NCBI GenBank assembly: GCA_003222155.1
Contig: QHUU01000067.1
Span: 1-38,296 of the forward strand
Reading direction: 5' to 3'
Source: Gemmatimonadota bacterium
Lineage (GTDB): Bacteria; Gemmatimonadota; Gemmatimonadetes; Gemmatimonadales; GWC2-71-9
DNA: 38,296 bases
Of the stretch, positions 24,330 through 32,516 are shown piece after piece (within the stretch, counting starts at the first letter, position 1; each line of letters begins with the position of its first letter). The notes under the pieces were generated by a model that was given only the letters and a program-made list of their open reading frames with translations, did no database searches and was not told the DNA's origin. Position numbers and translations under genes: made by a program.

Positions 24330-24355
24330 GCAGCGGAGCGGGAGCGCTCTGCTGC
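24330..24355. repeat. REP-like palindrome, copy 1
   Basis: GCAGCGGAGCG-GGAG-CGCTCTGCTGC forms an 11-bp stem with one mismatch and a 4-nt loop, in the 114-bp gap between the AtoE-type permease and solute-binding protein genes. Its left arm is identical to the core of the palindrome at 27811-27845. It may act as a transcript-processing or stabilising hairpin. Confidence 0.5.
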
Positions 24356-24407
24356 ATCGGCCGTTCATGGCGCGAGAAGGTCGTTGCGTGGCGCCGACGC
24401 CGCAAGG

Positions 24408-25853
24408 TCACGGCGGCACCGCCGGGGCGACGTACGGCAGGGTCCTCGCGAACAGCCACATCAGCAACAAGACCACCGGAAGGTGTACGAGCAGCTGCAC
24501 CGCCGCGTAGCCGACGAGGTCGCGTGCCCGCACGCCCAGCAGCCCGAGCAGCGGCAGCATCCAGAACGGGTTGACGAGGTTCGGGAGCGCCTCCGCGGCG
24601 TTGTACATCTGCACCACCCAGCCGAGGTTCACCTTCAGCTCGTTCGCGGCCTGAAGCAGATAGGGCGCTTCGATCACCCATTTGCTCCCGCCCGAAGGCA
24701 CGAACAGACCGAGCACGGCCGAGTAGATCGACACCAGGATCGGATAGCCGTTCGTGTCCGAGACACGGACGAACAGCCCGGCGAGCCACTGTGAGATCGG
24801 CGACGGGTCGCTCGCGGTGCCGGTGATCATGCCGAAGATCCCCGCGTAGAACGGGAACTGGATGAGCACGCCTGCCGTCGCGGGGACGGATCGCGTGACG
24901 GCCTCGAGAAACCGCCGCGGCCGCCAGTGCAGCAGCAGTCCGGCGAGCAAGAAGATGAAGTTGTAGGTGTTCAGGTCGAGCGCCTGCGCGATGCCCGCCG
25001 CGATCCCCCCGCCCTTCGAGGCGAACAGCTGCACGAGGTAGGCGACCCCCACGATCACGATGAGAATCGTCAGCAGGGGGCTGTATTCCAGCCATTCGCC
25101 GGGGCGCTGCCGCGCCGGGGTGCGGATCTCGAGGGGCTCGGGGCGGATACCGTAGCTCTCCGCCGTGCGCGCCGTCCGCCCGTCCGGCGCCGTCAGATAG
25201 GCGACCAGGACGGAGACCGCCATGAGGACGACCGCCGCGACGATGCTCTGCCAGAGGAAGATCGTCTGCGAGAGCGGCAGCACGCCCGAGATCGGGAGCA
25301 GCGACGCGGGGATCGATCCCTTGGTCGCCATGAGCAGCGCCGCGGACGACGACAGGCCGAGCGCCCACACGCTGCCGAGGCCGAGGTAGCCGGCGGCGCC
25401 CGCGGCGCGATAGTCGGTCTGCGGGACGCGCCGCACCACCTCGCGGACCAGAAGCCCGCTGAACACGAGGCTGAACCCCCACGACAGGAGCGACGAGACG
25501 GTCGCAAACAGGGCGATCCACGCGACCGCGGTCCGTGGTGTCTTCGGAATCGTGGCGAGCCACTGCACGAGCCGATAGACCGGCGGTGAGGACGCCACGA
25601 CGTAGCCGAAGATGACGATCAGCGCCATCTGCATCGTGAACGGGATCAGCGACCAGAAGCCGCCCCCGAAGTAGCGCGTCATCTGCGCGGGGCTGCGCCC
25701 GAGCAGCAGGCCGGCGACGAATACGACGACGATCCCCAGGAGCGCGAAGACGAACGCATCCGGGAACCAGCGCTCGGTCCAGTCGGAGATCGCCAGCCCG
25801 AGCCGGATCCCCGCGGGCTCGCGCGGGCGCTTCACAACGGACGCGTCGACCAT
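24408..25853 (-). CDS. atoE: Short-chain fatty acid permease (AtoE family)
   Basis: A 481-residue membrane protein with about ten to twelve helices, of the AtoE short-chain fatty acid transporter family that takes up butyrate, acetoacetate and similar acids. Recognisable parts are SDWTERWFPDAFVFALLGIVVVFVAG, MTRYFGGGFWSLIPFTMQMALIVIFGYVVASSPPV, SLLSWGFSLVFSGLLVREV and the C-terminal LFVPSGGSKWVIEAPYLLQAANELKV...NLVNPFWMLPLLGLLGVRARDLVGY. ATG 25851-25853 starts 13 nt after the acyl-CoA synthetase stop, with GAGGGGG upstream, so the pair would import an acid and activate it. The length is normal for the family. Confidence 0.9.
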   Translation of the reverse strand: MVDASVVKRPREPAGIRLGLAISDWTERWFPDAFVFALLGIVVVFVAGLLLGRSPAQMTRYFGGGFWSLIPFTMQMALIVIFGYVVASSPPVYRLVQWLATIPKTPRTAVAWIALFATVSSLLSWGFSLVFSGLLVREVVRRVPQTDYRAAGAAGYLGLGSVWALGLSSSAALLMATKGSIPASLLPISGVLPLSQTIFLWQSIVAAVVLMAVSVLVAYLTAPDGRTARTAESYGIRPEPLEIRTPARQRPGEWLEYSPLLTILIVIVGVAYLVQLFASKGGGIAAGIAQALDLNTYNFIFLLAGLLLHWRPRRFLEAVTRSVPATAGVLIQFPFYAGIFGMITGTASDPSPISQWLAGLFVRVSDTNGYPILVSIYSAVLGLFVPSGGSKWVIEAPYLLQAANELKVNLGWVVQMYNAAEALPNLVNPFWMLPLLGLLGVRARDLVGYAAVQLLVHLPVVLLLMWLFARTLPYVAPAVPP

Positions 25854-25866
25854 GTGGAATTCCCCC

Positions 25867-27798
25867 TCAGGACACCTTTTCCGAAACGAGCTCCCTGATC
25901 CGATCTACCGCGGCCGGGTTCTCGAGCGCCGACAGATCCCCGAGATCGGCCTTGCCGAGGTACGCGGCGCGAATCACCCGGCGCAGGACTTTGGCGTTCC
26001 GCGTCTTCGGCAGCTCCGACACGAAGCGGACGGCGTCGGGGCGCAGCGGCCGGCCGAGCAGCTCCATGACCTTGTCCGCGATTTCGCGCGCCAGGGCGTC
26101 CGACGACTCGCGGCCGGGGCGGAGGACGGCGAACACGATCACGGCTTCGCCTTTGAGCTCGTGCGGGACGCCGATCGCCGCGGCCTCGAGCACCGCCGGG
26201 TGCGCCGTGGCTGCCGACTCGACCTCCGCGGGACCGACCCGTTTCCCCCCGACCTTCAGCGTGTCGTCGCTGCGGCCGTCGATGTACCAGAATCCATCGT
26301 CGTCGATCCGCGCCCAGTCGCCGTGGACCCACACGTCTGGGAAGCGTCCCCAGTAGGTCGACAGGTAGTGCTCGGGCGCGCGCCAGAAACCGCGCGTCAT
26401 CCCCGGCCACGGCTTCCGGACGACGAGCTCGCCCATCGCGCCGCGCACGGAATGACCGCGCTCGTCGACCACGTCCACGGCGATGCCGGGCACAGGGCCG
26501 GCAAACGACGTCGGTTTGATCGGCGTCCAGGTCGTACAGCCGAGCAGGCCGCCCGACACCTCGGTCCCGCCGGAGTAATTCACGAGCGGCGCGCGGCGTT
26601 CGCCCGCTACGCCGAAGTACCACCACCACGGCTCGGGATTCCACGGCTCGCCCGTGGAGCCGAGCACGAACAGCGACGATCGGTCGTGCGCGCGCACCGG
26701 TTCCTCGCCGCCGCGCATCAGCCCGCGGATCGCCGTGGGCGAGATCCCGAGATGGGTCACGCGATGTCGCTCCACGATCGACCAGACCCGACCGGCGTCC
26801 GGGTAATCCGGCGCGCCGTCGTACAGCAGGATCGACGCGCCCAGGATCAACCCGCCGGCGATGAGCCAGGGCCCCATCATCCAGCCGAGATCGGTGAACC
26901 ACCACATGAGATCGCCCGAGTGCAGGTCGAAGCAGTGCGCCAGGTCCTGCGCCGCCTTCACGGGGAAGCCGCCGTGCACGTGCACGGCGCCCTTCGGCCG
27001 GCCCGTCGTGCCGGACGTGTAGATGATCATGTACGGGTGCTCGGCCGGCACGTCGGCGAGTGTGTCGTCCCCGCCGCTCCCGCGTGCCAGCACGTCGTCC
27101 CACCACACGTCGCGCTCGCGCAGGCTCACCTCGCAGCCGAGCCGCCTGGCAACGATCACCATGCGGACGCCTGCTCTGTCGGCGGCCGCGTCGGCCGTCT
27201 GCTTCATCGGTACCACCTGGCCGCGGCGACGGAAGCCGTCAGCGGTGATGAGCACGCTCGCCTCACAGTCGCGCAGCCGACCCGCGATCGCCTCCGCCGC
27301 GTATCCCGAGAAGATCGGCGTGTAGATCGCGCCGATCGCCGAGACCGCGAGCGTCGCGATCGCGCATTCTGGGATCATGGGAAGGAAGATGCCCACGCGG
27401 TCTCCGGCGCGGACGCCGAGCGCGCGCAGGCCGGCCGCGAAGCGGCGTACTGCCGACGCGAGCTCGCCGTAGGTGAGTCGCCGCGTCTCGCCCGCTTCGC
27501 CCTCGAACACGAGCGCCGTCCGGGACGGATCGTGGCGGAGCGCCGTGGCGACGTAGTTCATGCGACCTCCGACCCACCACGTGGTCCAGGGAACGCCGCG
27601 CGACGCGTCGAGCACGCGCTCGTAGGGCGCCTGCCACACCAGGCCAAGGTCGCACTCCACGGCGCGCCAGAAGCCTTCGAGGTCGTCGACCGACCAGCGG
27701 TACAGCGACGCGAAGTCGCAGTGACCGTGCTGCTCGGCGAAACGGCGCAGCCGGCTGCGGGCGAGATAGCGCTCGGTCGGACGCCAGGCGATGTCCAT
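25867..27798 (-). CDS. Acyl-CoA synthetase (acetyl-/acetoacetyl-CoA synthetase type)
   Basis: A 643-residue AMP-forming ligase that activates a short carboxylic acid to its CoA thioester. It has an ACS-type N-terminal region (FWRAVECDLGLVWQAPYERVLDASRGVPWTTWWVGGRMNYV), the P-loop YTSGTTGRPKGAVHVHGG, the adenylate motifs STGEPWNPEPWWWYF and NYSGGTEVSGG, the hinge WVHGDWARIDDDGFWYIDGRSDDTLKVGGKRVGPAEVE and the C-terminal catalytic Lys in LPKTRNAKVLRRVIR. The motif set fits acetyl-, propionyl- or acetoacetyl-CoA synthetases; the fatty acid permease next door favours a short-chain acid. The start at 27796-27798 lies just after the hairpin at 27811-27845. No upstream Shine-Dalgarno sequence is strong. 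Confidence 0.88.
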   Translation of the reverse strand: MDIAWRPTERYLARSRLRRFAEQHGHCDFASLYRWSVDDLEGFWRAVECDLGLVWQAPYERVLDASRGVPWTTWWVGGRMNYVATALRHDPSRTALVFEGEAGETRRLTYGELASAVRRFAAGLRALGVRAGDRVGIFLPMIPECAIATLAVSAIGAIYTPIFSGYAAEAIAGRLRDCEASVLITADGFRRRGQVVPMKQTADAAADRAGVRMVIVARRLGCEVSLRERDVWWDDVLARGSGGDDTLADVPAEHPYMIIYTSGTTGRPKGAVHVHGGFPVKAAQDLAHCFDLHSGDLMWWFTDLGWMMGPWLIAGGLILGASILLYDGAPDYPDAGRVWSIVERHRVTHLGISPTAIRGLMRGGEEPVRAHDRSSLFVLGSTGEPWNPEPWWWYFGVAGERRAPLVNYSGGTEVSGGLLGCTTWTPIKPTSFAGPVPGIAVDVVDERGHSVRGAMGELVVRKPWPGMTRGFWRAPEHYLSTYWGRFPDVWVHGDWARIDDDGFWYIDGRSDDTLKVGGKRVGPAEVESAATAHPAVLEAAAIGVPHELKGEAVIVFAVLRPGRESSDALAREIADKVMELLGRPLRPDAVRFVSELPKTRNAKVLRRVIRAAYLGKADLGDLSALENPAAVDRIRELVSEKVS

Positions 27799-27810
27799 AC
27801 AGCTACCGGG

Positions 27811-27845
27811 GCTCGCAGCGGAGCGCGATTCGCTCCGCTGCGAGC
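27811..27845. repeat. REP-like palindrome, copy 2
   Basis: A perfect 15-bp stem, GCTCGCAGCGGAGCG (27811-27825) and its complement (27831-27845), with a 5-nt CGATT loop, lies between the porin stop and the acyl-CoA synthetase start. No U-tract follows on either strand. It shares GCAGCGGAGCG with the palindrome at 24330-24355. A role in separating porin mRNA from downstream mRNA, or in protecting its 3' end, is plausible. Confidence 0.7.
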
Positions 27846-27854
27846 TCGGTCTCC

Positions 27855-29075
27855 TTAGAGCGTGTACAGCGCGCTGAGCGCGTACTGATCGGCGCTCGCG
27901 ACGCCCGTGTTCCACCGGGTCACGTTCCGGAAGTACTCCAGACCGGCCGCGTACCGGCCTGCGCGGAACCGCAGCAGCGCCGAGCCGGTGTGGCTCAACT
28001 GACGCAAAAGAGTCCCGCCCGTCTCCGTGTTGAACCGCGCGTAGTCCGGCTGGTCCATGCCGTAGTCGGCCCAGACGCTCCAATGGGACGTGAAGTCGTA
28101 GCCCGCCTGGGCCCACGCGCCCCAGCCGCGGATTTGCGGCTGAAATTGGTGGATATTGGCGAACTGCGTTCCCAGTCCCTTCCCGTAGTAGAAGTTGCCG
28201 TGGAGCGTGAAGCTGCCGGCGGCGATCGAGTGACCGCTCTCGACTCCCCAGTCCGTGATGTTGGATCCCGGGACGCCCGTACCGTTCGGGTCCTTCCAGT
28301 CGATGTGATACACGACGTAGCCGCTCCAGCTCACGTTCGTGAATTTTCTCGCGAGGTTGAGCCGGGTCTCGAACTGTGGCACGCCGGACGCCTCGCCGTT
28401 GCCGATGTTATTAGTGGAATCGCGGCCTGTCGTGGTCGGTCCCGCACCCTTCAAGGCCGCCACTTGGATCTGGAGCTTGAGCGGGTTTGTCGACGTGAGG
28501 TCGTGATACAGAAACACGCCCGGGAACCGCCACCCGACCACGCCGCCCGAGCCGAGGCCAACCGGAAAAGGAATATGGCTCAACGAGACCGGAATATCGG
28601 TATTGAAGAAAGGAGCCCAGAACTGACCGATCCGCAGGGTCGTGCGCCCGTTCGACAAGTCCACGAACGCGTGCCGGATCCGGAACTGCGGCTGCTCGTC
28701 TCCGTACGGCGGCACACCGTTGAAGGCGCCGAAGAAGTCCGCCTCGACCGTGGCCCGTGGGGCCCACTTTCCGAGGGCCGGCGGGGCGTTGAAGGTGAAG
28801 TTGAGGCGGGTGTTCCGGACGTCGCCGTCGACGATTCCCTGGTTGACGCCGGGCTGGTTGGCTGGAGCGGCCGCAATCTCGGCATTCTGTCCTTGCCCGA
28901 AAAAGCCGAACAGCCCGCGGCTGTTGAACAGTGTCGCGTCGATGAATCCGCTGATCGTGAGCGTCTCCCCCTCTCCCAGCTTAACCACCTGCTGCGCCGT
29001 GGCGGCCCGTGCTCCTCCCAGAATCAAGACGCCGACGACGGCGAATGTAGAGAACGATGCCATCCGCGTTCGCAT
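27855..29075 (-). CDS. Outer-membrane porin (DcaP/OprO-like beta-barrel)
   Basis: A 406-residue outer-membrane protein. The signal peptide runs to ARAATAQQ (about residue 27). The rest alternates amphipathic strands: LTISGFIDATLFNSRG, DVRNTRLNFTFNAP, ATVEADFFGAFN, PQFRIRHAFVDLSNGRTTLRIGQFWAPFFNT, which is the pattern of trimeric DcaP- or OprO-type porins. The last strand is ASADQYALSALYTL, ending in Leu where Phe is most usual. It probably admits the solutes taken up by the neighbouring permeases. The start at 29073-29075 follows GAGGGGG and gives a compact signal; 75 nt separate it from the upstream permease gene, so it likely shares that transcript. The substrate is unknown. Confidence 0.85.
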   Translation of the reverse strand: MRTRMASFSTFAVVGVLILGGARAATAQQVVKLGEGETLTISGFIDATLFNSRGLFGFFGQGQNAEIAAAPANQPGVNQGIVDGDVRNTRLNFTFNAPPALGKWAPRATVEADFFGAFNGVPPYGDEQPQFRIRHAFVDLSNGRTTLRIGQFWAPFFNTDIPVSLSHIPFPVGLGSGGVVGWRFPGVFLYHDLTSTNPLKLQIQVAALKGAGPTTTGRDSTNNIGNGEASGVPQFETRLNLARKFTNVSWSGYVVYHIDWKDPNGTGVPGSNITDWGVESGHSIAAGSFTLHGNFYYGKGLGTQFANIHQFQPQIRGWGAWAQAGYDFTSHWSVWADYGMDQPDYARFNTETGGTLLRQLSHTGSALLRFRAGRYAAGLEYFRNVTRWNTGVASADQYALSALYTL

Positions 29076-29150
29076 GACACCCCCTCGCGTAAGAAAGTGG
29101 CTACCGCGCGCTCCAACCGGGCGCGCCAGAGCCCGCACGCTCAGTCTCGA

Positions 29151-29987
29151 TTATCCCTTCACCGCTCCCATCGTGAAACCCTGGATGAAGCGGTCCATGA
29201 ACGCGTTGTAGACGATGGCGAGCGGGATGCTCGTGAACAGCGCGGCCGCCATGAGCGCCCCCCAGTGGTACACGTCGCCGCGCACCAGCGCGATCGGCAC
29301 TCCCAGACTCACCGTCATCTTGTCTACCGAGCTGATGAAAGTCAGGGCATATACGAATTCCTGCAGCACCAGGGTGAAGGTGAACACGACCACCGTCAAG
29401 ATCCCCGGAACGATCAGCCGCGGCGCCACTTTCAGGATGACCGCGAGGCGACTGAGGCCGTCGATCATCGCCTGCTCCTCGATATCCCACGGGACCGAGC
29501 GGAGAAACCCCATGACGAGCCAGGTGCAGAACGGGATCGTGATCGTCGGATAGATCAGGATCAGCGCGCCGAGCGAGTCCTGGAGGCCGAGCAGCGAAAC
29601 GAGGCGCGAAAACGGTACGAACAGGAGCGTCGGCGGAATGAGATAGGTGAAGAATATTCCCATCCCCAGCCGCTCGCCCCAGCGGCCTACCAGCCGGGCC
29701 AGGCTGTACCCCGCCGGCACCGCCACCGCCACGGTGATGACCACCACCGCGACGACGACGACCAGGGTGTTCAGGACCCAGCGGGGAAAGTCTGTCTGGC
29801 CAAGCAGCAGCTTCACGTGCTCGAGCGTAGGGGGATCGTTGAAGATCCAGGGGATGTGGCCCGAGTCCGACGCCCCCACGTACAGGTCGCGGTTCTGTTT
29901 GAACGCCGTGATGAGCATCCAGTAGAACGGAAATCCGGCGAACACCACGAAGCCGAGGGCCGCGGCGTACAGCGCCACGCGTTTCAT
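29151..29987 (-). CDS. ABC transporter permease, CUT1 type (MalG/UgpE-like)
   Basis: A 278-residue inner-membrane permease with six helices. It starts MKRVALYAAALGFVVFAGFPFYWMLITAFKQNRDLY, the usual MalG-like opening, and has the EAA loop EEQAMIDGLSRLAVILKVAPRLIVPGI that docks on the ATPase. It ends QGFTMGAVKG, again typical. ATG 29985-29987 overlaps the TGA of the partner permease (ATGA). With that partner and the ATPase it forms the membrane part of a carbohydrate-type importer. Confidence 0.92.
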   Translation of the reverse strand: MKRVALYAAALGFVVFAGFPFYWMLITAFKQNRDLYVGASDSGHIPWIFNDPPTLEHVKLLLGQTDFPRWVLNTLVVVVAVVVITVAVAVPAGYSLARLVGRWGERLGMGIFFTYLIPPTLLFVPFSRLVSLLGLQDSLGALILIYPTITIPFCTWLVMGFLRSVPWDIEEQAMIDGLSRLAVILKVAPRLIVPGILTVVVFTFTLVLQEFVYALTFISSVDKMTVSLGVPIALVRGDVYHWGALMAAALFTSIPLAIVYNAFMDRFIQGFTMGAVKG

Positions 29988-30883
29988 CGCGCCCCCACTT
30001 CGGTGTGGCGCGCCAAGCGGAGCATCGCCACAGCGACCACGATCAGGAACGGGAGCAGAAACACCGCAATCGCAGCGCCCTGGCCCAGGTCCGCGCCCTG
30101 GATGCCGCGCTGGAACGCGAGCGTGGGAAGCACGTGCGTCGTGTTGGCCGGCCCGCCGCCGGTGAGGATGTAGACCACGCCGAGATCGGTGGCGGTGTAC
30201 ACGACGCCGAACAGCACCGCCACCGCGACTACGGGCAACAACAGGGGCAGCTCCACCTGGAACAGCCGCCGCCAGAACCCGGCGCCGTCGACGATCGCCG
30301 CCTCGACGATCTCCTGCGGGATCGACGACAGCCCGGCGAGCACGATCACGGTGGCGAAGGGAAAAATCCGCCACGCCTGCACGATGATGATGGCGAGCAA
30401 CGCCAGCGCCGGGTCGCCCAGCCAGTACAGCCAGCCGTGCAACAGGCCCGCGGCCTTGAGGGTCCAGTTGATCACGCTGAACGTGGAATCGAAGATCCAC
30501 GTCCACGCGATCGCGGCGAGCGACACCGGCACCGCCCACGGCAGGAGCAGCACGAAGCGCGCGAACCGCTTGCCCCGGAACGCGGCGCGCAGCACCTGCG
30601 CGGCGGCGGTCGCGAGGATCACCACGAGCAGCTGCGATCCCACGGTGACGATCGCGCTGTTCCGGAGCGCGCGCAGGAAGATCGGGTCGCCCAGAATGGC
30701 GGCGTAATTGCGGAGCCCGGCCCACCCGAAGTGCAGGCTCCCCGCGGTGGCATCGCTGAAGCTCAGCAGGATCGCGAACCCGAACGGGACACCGACCAGG
30801 AGAATCACATAGATGAGCGCCGGGGCGAGCATGGCGGTGCCCAGCACGTCTTCCCGGTCGGCCAGGGTGCGGTGTGGCGTCAT
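29984..30883 (-). CDS. ABC transporter permease, CUT1 type (MalF/UgpA-like)
   Basis: A 299-residue permease with six helices: LGTAMLAPALIYVILLVGVPFGFAILLSFSDATAG at the start, LRNSAIVTVGSQLLVVILATAAAQVL, and the EAA loop EIVEAAIVDGAGFWRRLFQVELPLLLPVV. It lacks the long extra periplasmic loop of MalF and so is UgpA-sized. Both ends overlap neighbours by 4 nt: its ATG with the ATPase stop and its stop with the second permease start. The three products are thus made together. Confidence 0.92.
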   Translation of the reverse strand: MTPHRTLADREDVLGTAMLAPALIYVILLVGVPFGFAILLSFSDATAGSLHFGWAGLRNYAAILGDPIFLRALRNSAIVTVGSQLLVVILATAAAQVLRAAFRGKRFARFVLLLPWAVPVSLAAIAWTWIFDSTFSVINWTLKAAGLLHGWLYWLGDPALALLAIIIVQAWRIFPFATVIVLAGLSSIPQEIVEAAIVDGAGFWRRLFQVELPLLLPVVAVAVLFGVVYTATDLGVVYILTGGGPANTTHVLPTLAFQRGIQGADLGQGAAIAVFLLPFLIVVAVAMLRLARHTEVGAR

Positions 30884-31932
30884 GGCGGGCGCTTCAATCC
30901 GGTGTCGGCGTCGAAATAGCGCAGCGCCCGCCGCGGCACCGCGAATTCGTGCGTTTCGCCTTCGGGGATGGGCAGCGCGATGGTCGCCGGCAGCTTGGCG
31001 ATGATCGTGACGTCGGCCGGAGCGGCGCCGGCTTCGACCACCGAGCCGTAGACGTACCGATCGGAGCCGAGATACTCCACCCGTCGCACGGCGAACCGAA
31101 ACGGGCGGGTGTCGTCGCTCGGGCCGAACACGCTCCTGGGGAGGAAATGCTCCGGGCGAAACCCCAGCAGCGTGCGCACCGGCAGGGCGGGGTCGCGCGC
31201 CTCGAGCAAGTTCATGGGCGGCTGACCCACGAAGGTCGCCACGAACGTGTCGACCGGGTCTTCGTAGACCTCCTGCGGTGTCCCGATCTGCCGCACCTTG
31301 CCGCGCTCCATGACCACGATGCGGTCGCCCAGTCCCATCGCCTCCACCTGATCGTGGGTCACGTACACGGTCGTCGTCTGGATCTGGCGCTGGAAGCGCT
31401 TCAGGTCGTCGCGCGCCGTGTTGCGCAGCTTGGCGTCGAGATTTGCCAGCGGCTCGTCGAGCAGGAACACCTTGGGGTCGCGCACCAGTGCGCGACACAA
31501 GGCGACGCGCTGGCGCTCCCCGCCCGAGAGCTGGCGCGGGTAGCGATCGAGGTAGCGGGAGATGCTGAACATGTCGGCGGCCCAGCGCACCTTCTCTTCG
31601 ATCTGTTTGCGAGGGGTCCGGCTCGCCTCGAGCGGGAAGGCGATGTTCTGGAACACCGTGCGGTGGGGGTAGAGCGCGTAGCTCTGGAACACCATGGCGA
31701 TGCCGCGGGCCCGCGGGGGCACGTCGCCGTCCACGCGCTGGTCGCCGATGTGGATCTCGCCCGACGTGGGTCGCTCGAGCCCCGCGATCATCCGGAGCAG
31801 CGTCGTCTTCCCCGAGCCCGAGGAGCCCAGCAACACGAGGAACTCCCCGTCGCGGATCGACAGGTTCACCCCGTCCACCGCGTGCAGGTCTCCGAAGTGC
31901 TTTCGCAGGTTTCGGACTTCGATGCCAGCCAC
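30880..31932 (-). CDS. ABC transporter ATPase, CUT1 type (MalK/UgpC-like)
   Basis: A 350-residue ATPase powering the importer. Walker A is GSSGSGKT (36-43), the Q-loop is MVFQSYALYPHRTV, the ABC signature is LSGGERQRVAL, Walker B is VFLLDEPLANLDAKLR and the H-loop follows in VYVTHDQVEAM. A C-terminal regulatory TOBE domain (RTLLGFRPEHFL...) is typical of MalK/UgpC. GTG 31930-31932 is the first in-frame start after the small lipoprotein gene and gives the standard family N-terminus; a GGGAGG lies somewhat far (14 nt) upstream. It may be shared with other family-1 binding proteins encoded elsewhere. Confidence 0.92.
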   Translation of the reverse strand: MAGIEVRNLRKHFGDLHAVDGVNLSIRDGEFLVLLGSSGSGKTTLLRMIAGLERPTSGEIHIGDQRVDGDVPPRARGIAMVFQSYALYPHRTVFQNIAFPLEASRTPRKQIEEKVRWAADMFSISRYLDRYPRQLSGGERQRVALCRALVRDPKVFLLDEPLANLDAKLRNTARDDLKRFQRQIQTTTVYVTHDQVEAMGLGDRIVVMERGKVRQIGTPQEVYEDPVDTFVATFVGQPPMNLLEARDPALPVRTLLGFRPEHFLPRSVFGPSDDTRPFRFAVRRVEYLGSDRYVYGSVVEAGAAPADVTIIAKLPATIALPIPEGETHEFAVPRRALRYFDADTGLKRPP

Positions 31933-31943
31933 CGGTCGGGCCG

Positions 31944-32168
31944 CTACCTCCCGGCCTTGCGCCCGTGAGCGGTCGTGTCCGGCGGCTTCGCCAGGTTCAC
32001 CGGTGGGGAATAGATGATGTAGTACGGGCTCGGCGGCACCAGCATCGGCTTCACCACCTCCGGCGGCCGGCCCGCCGGAGGCCATGGCCGGCGGGCTCCC
32101 CCGCCGCAGGCGCCGACTGCGATGACGATGCCACTGAGTACCACGCGGGTGGGGCTGACGACGTGCAT
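31944..32168 (-). CDS. Small putative lipoprotein
   Basis: A 74-residue protein with a lipoprotein signal, MHVVSPTRVVLSGIVIAVGACGGG (Cys21), followed by a Pro-rich segment (RRPWPPAGRPPEVVKPMLVPPSPYYIIYSPPVNLAKPP). The start at 32166-32168 has GGGAGATAAC before it. It sits 3 nt after the 114-residue gene and 11 nt before the ATPase gene, joining the formate dehydrogenase operon to the transporter genes. No family is recognised. Confidence 0.6.
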   Translation of the reverse strand: MHVVSPTRVVLSGIVIAVGACGGGARRPWPPAGRPPEVVKPMLVPPSPYYIIYSPPVNLAKPPDTTAHGRKAGR

Positions 32169-32171
32169 GTG

Positions 32172-32516
32172 TTATCTCCCTTCATCGGAAAGCGCGTCGT
32201 CCGACGGCGCGCCGCGCTCGAGCCAGTCACCGAACGCGGTCGCGTCCTGGGCCAGGCGCCACTCTTCGAAGATCGACAGCGCCATCGCCCGCACGCCGCC
32301 TTCGCTCCCGCCGGCGGCCAGGCACTGGTCGTACAGCCACTCCTCGAACCGGTCCGGATCGGGGTCGGCGGCGACGGCCCGCTCGAGCAGGTCCCGCTTG
32401 ATCGTCAAGCCGATCGCGTCCGGCGTCGTGTCGCGCTTGCGGCGCCGCCGCCTCCCTTCCGACGCCTCGAGCGCGGCGAGCAGCTCGGCGCACACGACCG
32501 CCGGGCGGGCGTTCAC
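32172..32516 (-). CDS. Uncharacterised 114-residue protein after fdhE
   Basis: A small soluble, charged protein with no signal or membrane segment. It is mostly predicted helical: PAVVCAELLAALEASEGRRRRRKRDTTPDAIGLTIKRDLLERAV, then DPDRFEEWLYDQCLAAGGSEGGVRAMALSIFEEWRLAQD. A run of Arg/Lys near residue 22-28 stands out. The GTG start overlaps the fdhE stop (GTGA), so it is translationally coupled to fdhE. Its fixed place in the operon suggests an accessory role in formate dehydrogenase maturation, but no known family is recognised and this is inference from context. Confidence 0.65.
   Translation of the reverse strand: MNARPAVVCAELLAALEASEGRRRRRKRDTTPDAIGLTIKRDLLERAVAADPDPDRFEEWLYDQCLAAGGSEGGVRAMALSIFEEWRLAQDATAFGDWLERGAPSDDALSDEGR

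Noticed and set aside
27811-27845. Perfect 15-bp hairpin as an intrinsic terminator of the porin gene
   Set aside because: The stem is strong but no T-run follows on either strand, so a processing or stabilising hairpin is the safer description.
25852-27858. A 668-codon plus-strand open frame opposite the acyl-CoA synthetase gene
   Set aside because: The minus-strand gene has a complete AMP-ligase motif set; the plus frame is an Arg/Asp/His-rich shadow with no recognisable domain or ribosome-binding site.
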